Below the pieces are notes generated by a model, which saw nothing but the letters and a program-made list of their open reading frames with translations, did no database searches and was not told the DNA's origin. A stretch of DNA of 64,000 bases from Bacillus alkalicellulosilyticus. Its GTDB lineage: Bacteria > Bacillota > Bacilli > Bacillales > Bacillaceae_F. The position numbers and the translations under genes are program-made. Below are positions 60,455 through 64,000 of this stretch, one piece after another (within the stretch, counting starts at the first letter, position 1; the number at the start of each line of letters is the position of its first letter). The stretch lies in the NCBI RefSeq assembly GCF_002019795.1, contig NZ_KV917381.1, positions 1,795,210-1,859,209 on the forward strand, in the 5' to 3' direction.

Positions 60455-61953
60455 AAGGAATAATGATTCAAGGAACCGCCTCAGATGTAGGCAAAAGTGT
60501 CATTTGTACTGCCATTTGCCGTATTCTTTCTAATCAGAAATATGCAGTAACACCTTTTAAATCACAAAACATGTCAAATAACTCTTATGTCACAATTGAC
60601 GGGAAAGAAATTGGCAGAGCCCAGGGAGTTCAAGCAGAAGCAGCTCGTGTGGAAGCTTCCGTTTATATGAATCCGATTCTCTTAAAACCACAAAGTGACC
60701 GGGTATCAGAAATTGTTCGACTCGGCCAAAGGTATCAATCGTTATCAGGTAAAAATTATCGTAGAGAGTTTTATCAAACTGGAATTGAAACCATTACACT
60801 TGCTTTATCACAACTAGAAAAAGAATTTGATTATATTGTCATTGAAGGAGCGGGAAGTCCGGCAGAAGTTAATTTAAATGACCGTGAAATCGTGAATATG
60901 AAAGTGGCCGAACTAGCAGATGTTCCTGTTGTCCTCGTTTCTGACATCGACCGCGGAGGCGTTTTTGCAAGTATCGTTGGAACATTGCAATTACTACCTG
61001 AACATCAACGAAAGCGTGTGAAAGGTTTGATTATCAACAAGTTTCGTGGGGATGAAAGTTTATTTGCGAGTGGAAAAGAGTGGCTTGAACAATATACAGG
61101 AATTAAAGTACTTGGTGTCATTCCTCATTTACATGACATTACAATTGAAGGGGAAGATTCCCTATCAATGTACAGTCATTTTCAACAAGGTAATAGCAAA
61201 ATAGACATTGATATCGTCGTTATTGATTTACCATATGTATCAAACTATACCGACCTTGAACCTTTTCGGTTTGAAGAAGATGTTCAGATCCGATTTGTTA
61301 ACCGAGTGGAAGACTTAGGACAGCCTGATGCTATCATCATTCCTGGTACGAAAAGTACGATATCTGATATAAAATTTCTACATGAACGAAACGTGTTTGA
61401 TGCGATAATTAAATATGCAAACAATGGTGGAACAGTACTAGGGCTTTGTGGGGGGTACCAGATGCTCGGTGAAGTTCTTATTGACCAAAGCGGAGCAGAT
61501 ACAGGAACAGAAGGAACAACAATTTCCGGTTTAGGGATAGCCCCTTTAACAACATATTTTTACGATTCAAAAAAGACGGTGCGTTCTGAAGGGGTGTTAG
61601 CAGATATCCCTTCGAGAACAATCAGTGGGTATGAAATTCATTTAGGACAAACGATCAGTAGAGATGATTCTAATCAACCATTCCTTTTTGTTGAAGGAGA
61701 AAAAGAAGGGATATCAATCGACCAGGGCAGAATTATTGGGACATATTTTCACCATCTTTTTCATAATGACGAGTGGCGAACCGATTGGTTAAATCGACTT
61801 CGACTACAAAAAGGAGTAGCTACAAAAGATGTGATCTGGGTTGAAAAACAAAGAGATCTTTCTTATGAAAGACTAGCTGAAAAAGTTAAAAAAGCGCTAG
61901 ACATCGAAAGTTTAATGACCATTATTGAGGAGTGGGAAAGGAATGGAACCTAA
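60451..61953 (+). CDS. cobQ: Cobyric acid synthase CobQ (CbiP)
   Basis: CobQ amidates the b, d, e and g carboxyls of adenosylcobyrinic acid a,c-diamide using glutamine. The 500-residue protein has the N-terminal dethiobiotin-synthetase-like ATPase (GTASDVGKSVICTAICRIL, KSQNMSNNSY, AGSPAEVNL, VSDIDRGGVFAS) and a C-terminal class I glutaminase-like domain with the Cys nucleophile in VLGLCGGYQMLG and the His in YFHHLFHND. It starts at a TTG behind AAAGGTGG and overlaps cobU by four bases. No other corrin-ring synthesis genes are in view. Confidence 0.94.
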   Translation: MKGIMIQGTASDVGKSVICTAICRILSNQKYAVTPFKSQNMSNNSYVTIDGKEIGRAQGVQAEAARVEASVYMNPILLKPQSDRVSEIVRLGQRYQSLSGKNYRREFYQTGIETITLALSQLEKEFDYIVIEGAGSPAEVNLNDREIVNMKVAELADVPVVLVSDIDRGGVFASIVGTLQLLPEHQRKRVKGLIINKFRGDESLFASGKEWLEQYTGIKVLGVIPHLHDITIEGEDSLSMYSHFQQGNSKIDIDIVVIDLPYVSNYTDLEPFRFEEDVQIRFVNRVEDLGQPDAIIIPGTKSTISDIKFLHERNVFDAIIKYANNGGTVLGLCGGYQMLGEVLIDQSGADTGTEGTTISGLGIAPLTTYFYDSKKTVRSEGVLADIPSRTISGYEIHLGQTISRDDSNQPFLFVEGEKEGISIDQGRIIGTYFHHLFHNDEWRTDWLNRLRLQKGVATKDVIWVEKQRDLSYERLAEKVKKALDIESLMTIIEEWERNGT

Positions 61954-62752
61954 AAAAACAGTCTTGCCCTTTATCAATGGATTTCTTTTTGCCCTTCAAT
62001 TTCTTACAATTATTCCAGTTCCGAAAGAGGTTCCCTGGGACAAGAGACACGCTCAAGCATCCATAGTGATGTACCCGCTTGTTGGCCTCCTCATTGGAGC
62101 GATAGTAGCCGTTTTTTATTATGGATTTACTGAATGGTTTTCATTATCACCGCTCTTTATTGCATTCTTTTTATTATCTTTAGGGGTATTGTTATCAGGT
62201 GGATTGCACTTAGATGGTTGGATGGATGTAAGTGATGCTGTTGGATCATACCGAGATGTCGAGAAAAAACATGAGATCATGAAAGATTCCAGGGTTGGTT
62301 CGTTTGCCGTATTATCTGTTTTTTTTCTGCTAGGTTGGCGTCTCTTTTTTATGTACGAAGTGTTTCTCTTTTCTCCACACAGTCTTTATTATTTAATAGT
62401 TATTCCTTTTTTAACGAAAACGATGATGGGAAGCAATGTGATTTTCGCTCAGCCTGCGAAAACAGAAGGATTAGCTTATGCTCTTCAGCGATATGTTCAT
62501 AAACGATTATTTGGATATTTCATTTGTTACATAGTACTAACAGCAGTTGGTTCAATTAATATTTCGACGGAATTCTTTTATCACTGGCTCATTCTTACTG
62601 GTTCTGCCTTCTTATTTCTAGTTGCTAGTATTGGGTTTATGAAACGGCAATTTAACGGCATGACTGGGGATACCGTCGGTGCGACAGCTGAAGGAGGAGA
62701 AACCTGGTTATGGATGGTCGTGTGGATATTACATTACTTCGTCATGGGGTAA
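61943..62752 (+). CDS. cobS: Adenosylcobinamide-GDP ribazoletransferase (cobalamin synthase) CobS
   Basis: CobS is a membrane enzyme that joins alpha-ribazole (phosphate) to adenosylcobinamide-GDP. The 269-residue protein has about six to seven helices and the family segments FLTIIPVP, GGLHLDGWMDVSDAVGS, MKDSRVGSFAVLS and the acidic GMTGDTVGATAEGGE end. The ATG at 61943 lies 11 bases before the cobQ stop. It overlaps cobC by 43 bases at the other end. Confidence 0.94.
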   Translation: MEPKKTVLPFINGFLFALQFLTIIPVPKEVPWDKRHAQASIVMYPLVGLLIGAIVAVFYYGFTEWFSLSPLFIAFFLLSLGVLLSGGLHLDGWMDVSDAVGSYRDVEKKHEIMKDSRVGSFAVLSVFFLLGWRLFFMYEVFLFSPHSLYYLIVIPFLTKTMMGSNVIFAQPAKTEGLAYALQRYVHKRLFGYFICYIVLTAVGSINISTEFFYHWLILTGSAFLFLVASIGFMKRQFNGMTGDTVGATAEGGETWLWMVVWILHYFVMG

Positions 62753-63339
62753 CTCAAGCCAATGTAGAAAAGCGTTATCTCGGCTGGAGTGATGTGCCAT
62801 TAACAAACAATGGAAAAGAGCAGTTGAAGGAATTAAGCAACCATCGCTATCCACCTGCATCTCTTTTATTTTCAAGTGATTTACAAAGGTGTTATGATAC
62901 GGCAAAAATCCTATATCCAAATCAAACGATAACTCATCTTATGGCACTTCGAGAAATTCATTTTGGGCAGTGGGAGCTTCAAACCTACGATGATTTGCAA
63001 GGGATTCCGCTTTACCGTCAATGGCTAGACGAACCTAAAAATGTTTGTCCGCCTAACGGAGAATCTTTCATAGCATTTGAGCAAAGAGTGCTGTCATGCT
63101 GGGAACAGATAACTAAATCAGCAGTACAAAATCAAATTGAACATATAGTAATCGTAAGTCATGGTGGCCCAATTCGGCTATTACTTACTCACTTTGCTCC
63201 AGATAAGAGACTCTTTTGGGATTGGGACATTCCATTTGGTGGTGGCTATACATTCTCTACTTCTGTTGAGCGAATAAGGAGGGGTGAACGATGCATTTCA
63301 TTACAGGCGGTGCCTTTAATGGAAAAAGCGAGTGGGTAA
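62710..63339 (+). CDS. cobC: Alpha-ribazole phosphatase CobC (histidine phosphatase family)
   Basis: CobC removes the phosphate from alpha-ribazole 5'-phosphate or adenosylcobalamin 5'-phosphate at the end of the pathway. The 209-residue protein has the catalytic RHG motif (ITLLRHGVTQAN), a second arginine in FSSDLQRCYDTA, the acid in ALREIHFGQWE and the late His in VIVSHGGPIRLLL. The start at 62710 has GGAGGAG eight bases upstream and lies 43 bases inside cobS. The 3' end overlaps the next gene by 49 bases. Confidence 0.93.
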   Translation: MDGRVDITLLRHGVTQANVEKRYLGWSDVPLTNNGKEQLKELSNHRYPPASLLFSSDLQRCYDTAKILYPNQTITHLMALREIHFGQWELQTYDDLQGIPLYRQWLDEPKNVCPPNGESFIAFEQRVLSCWEQITKSAVQNQIEHIVIVSHGGPIRLLLTHFAPDKRLFWDWDIPFGGGYTFSTSVERIRRGERCISLQAVPLMEKASG

Positions 63340-63719
63340 GAAAGCTTTACCCATCTCAAAAATGTTATTGGTATAATGGTTATAACCAACTTTCCTTCAA
63401 TGATATACGATTGAATGTTCAAGGAACAATCGTCGTAAATGGACTAGAATTTTTTCTTCAACCTATCTCACAGGAAGAACAGGGGCGAATCCTTTTTTCC
63501 GAGTATGTAGCAAAGTGGAAGCAGTGGGAACGAGAAGGAAATGGGACATTCATCGTTATTGGGTCTGATATGACAAAAGGAGTCGTGCCAATGAACAAAG
63601 AGGACCGTGTGTGGCGTGATTTTGTCGGTTGGTGTTATCAAGACCTTGTTCAACAATCAAATCGTGTTGATGTGATATGGTACGGTATATCTAATCTAAT
63701 TAAACAAGAGGAGGAATAA
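63291..63719 (+). CDS. CobU-like P-loop protein (copy 2, lacks the guanylylation-histidine region)
   Basis: The 142-residue protein begins MHFITGGAFNGKSEWVRKLY, a CobU-type P-loop in which the usual RSGKS has become FNGKS. The C-terminal half reads IVIGSDMTKGVVPMNKEDRV followed by WRDFVGWCYQDLV, matching the G-x-G-I-VP-x-NR and RD-x2-G-x2-NQ end of CobU. The middle part, with the histidine that carries GMP, is missing: the protein is about 45 residues shorter than CobU. It may be a kinase-only or regulatory paralogue. It overlaps cobC and precedes the PduO gene by five bases. Confidence 0.82.
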   Translation: MHFITGGAFNGKSEWVRKLYPSQKCYWYNGYNQLSFNDIRLNVQGTIVVNGLEFFLQPISQEEQGRILFSEYVAKWKQWEREGNGTFIVIGSDMTKGVVPMNKEDRVWRDFVGWCYQDLVQQSNRVDVIWYGISNLIKQEEE

Positions 63720-63724
63720 GTAGT

Positions 63725-64000
63725 ATGAGATTATATACAAGAACAGGTGACGAAGGAAAAACAAGTGTCATTGGTGGCAGATTATTTAAAGATGATATGC
63801 GAGTTGAGGCGTATGGGACAACCGATGAATTAAATTCATTTGTTGGAGTTGCGATTACACAACTTGATGAAAAGGTGTTTCCAGACATTCAAGCTGAACT
63901 AGTGAAAATCCAACATGAACTTTTTGATTGCGGCGGAGATTTAGCTATGGTCAAAGAAACAGACAAACGTTCCTATAAAGTAACAGAAGACATGATTACC
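63725..64000 (+). CDS. pduO: PduO-type cob(I)alamin adenosyltransferase (3' end outside window)
   Basis: The visible 92 residues start MRLYTRTGDEGKTSVIGGRL and continue with AYGTTDELNSFVG and ELFDCGGDLA. These are the ATP-binding TRTGDxGxT motif and the conserved helix motifs of PduO/EutT-type ATP:corrinoid adenosyltransferases, which attach the adenosyl upper ligand. The ATG has a GAGGAGG ribosome site and lies five bases after the CobU-like gene. The C-terminal half is cut by the window end. Confidence 0.94.
   Translation, partial: MRLYTRTGDEGKTSVIGGRLFKDDMRVEAYGTTDELNSFVGVAITQLDEKVFPDIQAELVKIQHELFDCGGDLAMVKETDKRSYKVTEDMIT

Overview
The window is a low-GC chromosomal segment from an endospore-forming member of the Bacillaceae. 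It is recognised by its sporulation genes (spoIIM, spoIIA operon, sigF, spoVA, dacB-spmAB), its fur-xerD-deoB-punA-dacF-spoIIA-spoVA-lysA-ppiB-rib-scpAB-res gene order, strong AGGAGG-type ribosome sites and sporulation sigma-factor promoters. The order closely follows the corresponding part of Bacillus subtilis, with several insertions. The genus cannot be fixed from the sequence alone. No rRNA, tRNA, CRISPR array or intact transposase gene was seen.

Layout. 1-5.6 kb: end of an unknown gene, mciZ (antisense), nudF, an endonuclease Q-like gene, a small secreted protein, spoIIM, fur (with a duplicated operator-like palindrome), yqzK, xerD. 5.6-10.2 kb: a repeat-rich gap, then a nucleoside-catabolism operon (deoB, two tandem purine nucleoside phosphorylases, pdp). 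10.4-18.6 kb: dacF, spoIIAA-AB-sigF and the seven-gene spoVA operon, with recognisable sigma-F/G-, sigma-H- and sigma-G-like promoters. 18.8-24 kb: lysA, two lipoprotein genes, ppiB, and a protein-kinase-like gene behind a yybP-ykoY (Mn2+) riboswitch. 24-28.4 kb: FMN riboswitch and ribD-ribE-ribBA-ribH, then ribT. 28.4-31.5 kb: ypuF, scpA-scpB, a hypothetical gene, ypuI. 31.7-44.4 kb: an accessory block, at a place where B. subtilis goes almost directly from ypuI to dacB. It carries a GH2 beta-mannosidase, a DUF2935 protein, an N-extended superoxide dismutase, a phosphodiesterase-like lipoprotein, three YetF/DUF421 proteins and a complete second spoVA locus of the spoVA2mob type (DUF1657, YhcN/YlaJ lipoprotein, SpoVAC, SpoVAD, SpoVAEb, DUF1657, 2Duf). 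44.5-53.8 kb: dacB-spmA-spmB, rluB, resABC and resDE. 54-64 kb: a cobalamin riboswitch and a ten-gene corrinoid uptake, remodelling and nucleotide-loop assembly operon, cut by the window end in a PduO-type adenosyltransferase.

How it works together. The sporulation genes form a chain: forespore sigma-F control, engulfment (SpoIIM), cortex remodelling (DacF, DacB, SpmAB), dipicolinate channel (SpoVA) and, through spoVA2mob, probably raised spore heat resistance. The deo/pun/pdp genes break down nucleosides to bases and pentose phosphates. The cobalamin operon imports corrinoids, cuts off foreign lower-ligand chains with a BtuD-CbiZ fusion, and rebuilds the nucleotide loop.

The most interesting observations are: the second purine nucleoside phosphorylase, with both base-recognition residues changed; a Mn2+ riboswitch in front of a kinase-like gene rather than a transporter; the spoVA2mob locus with its 117-bp tandem repeat array; two CobU paralogues, each lacking a different conserved motif; and several dispersed intergenic hairpin families.
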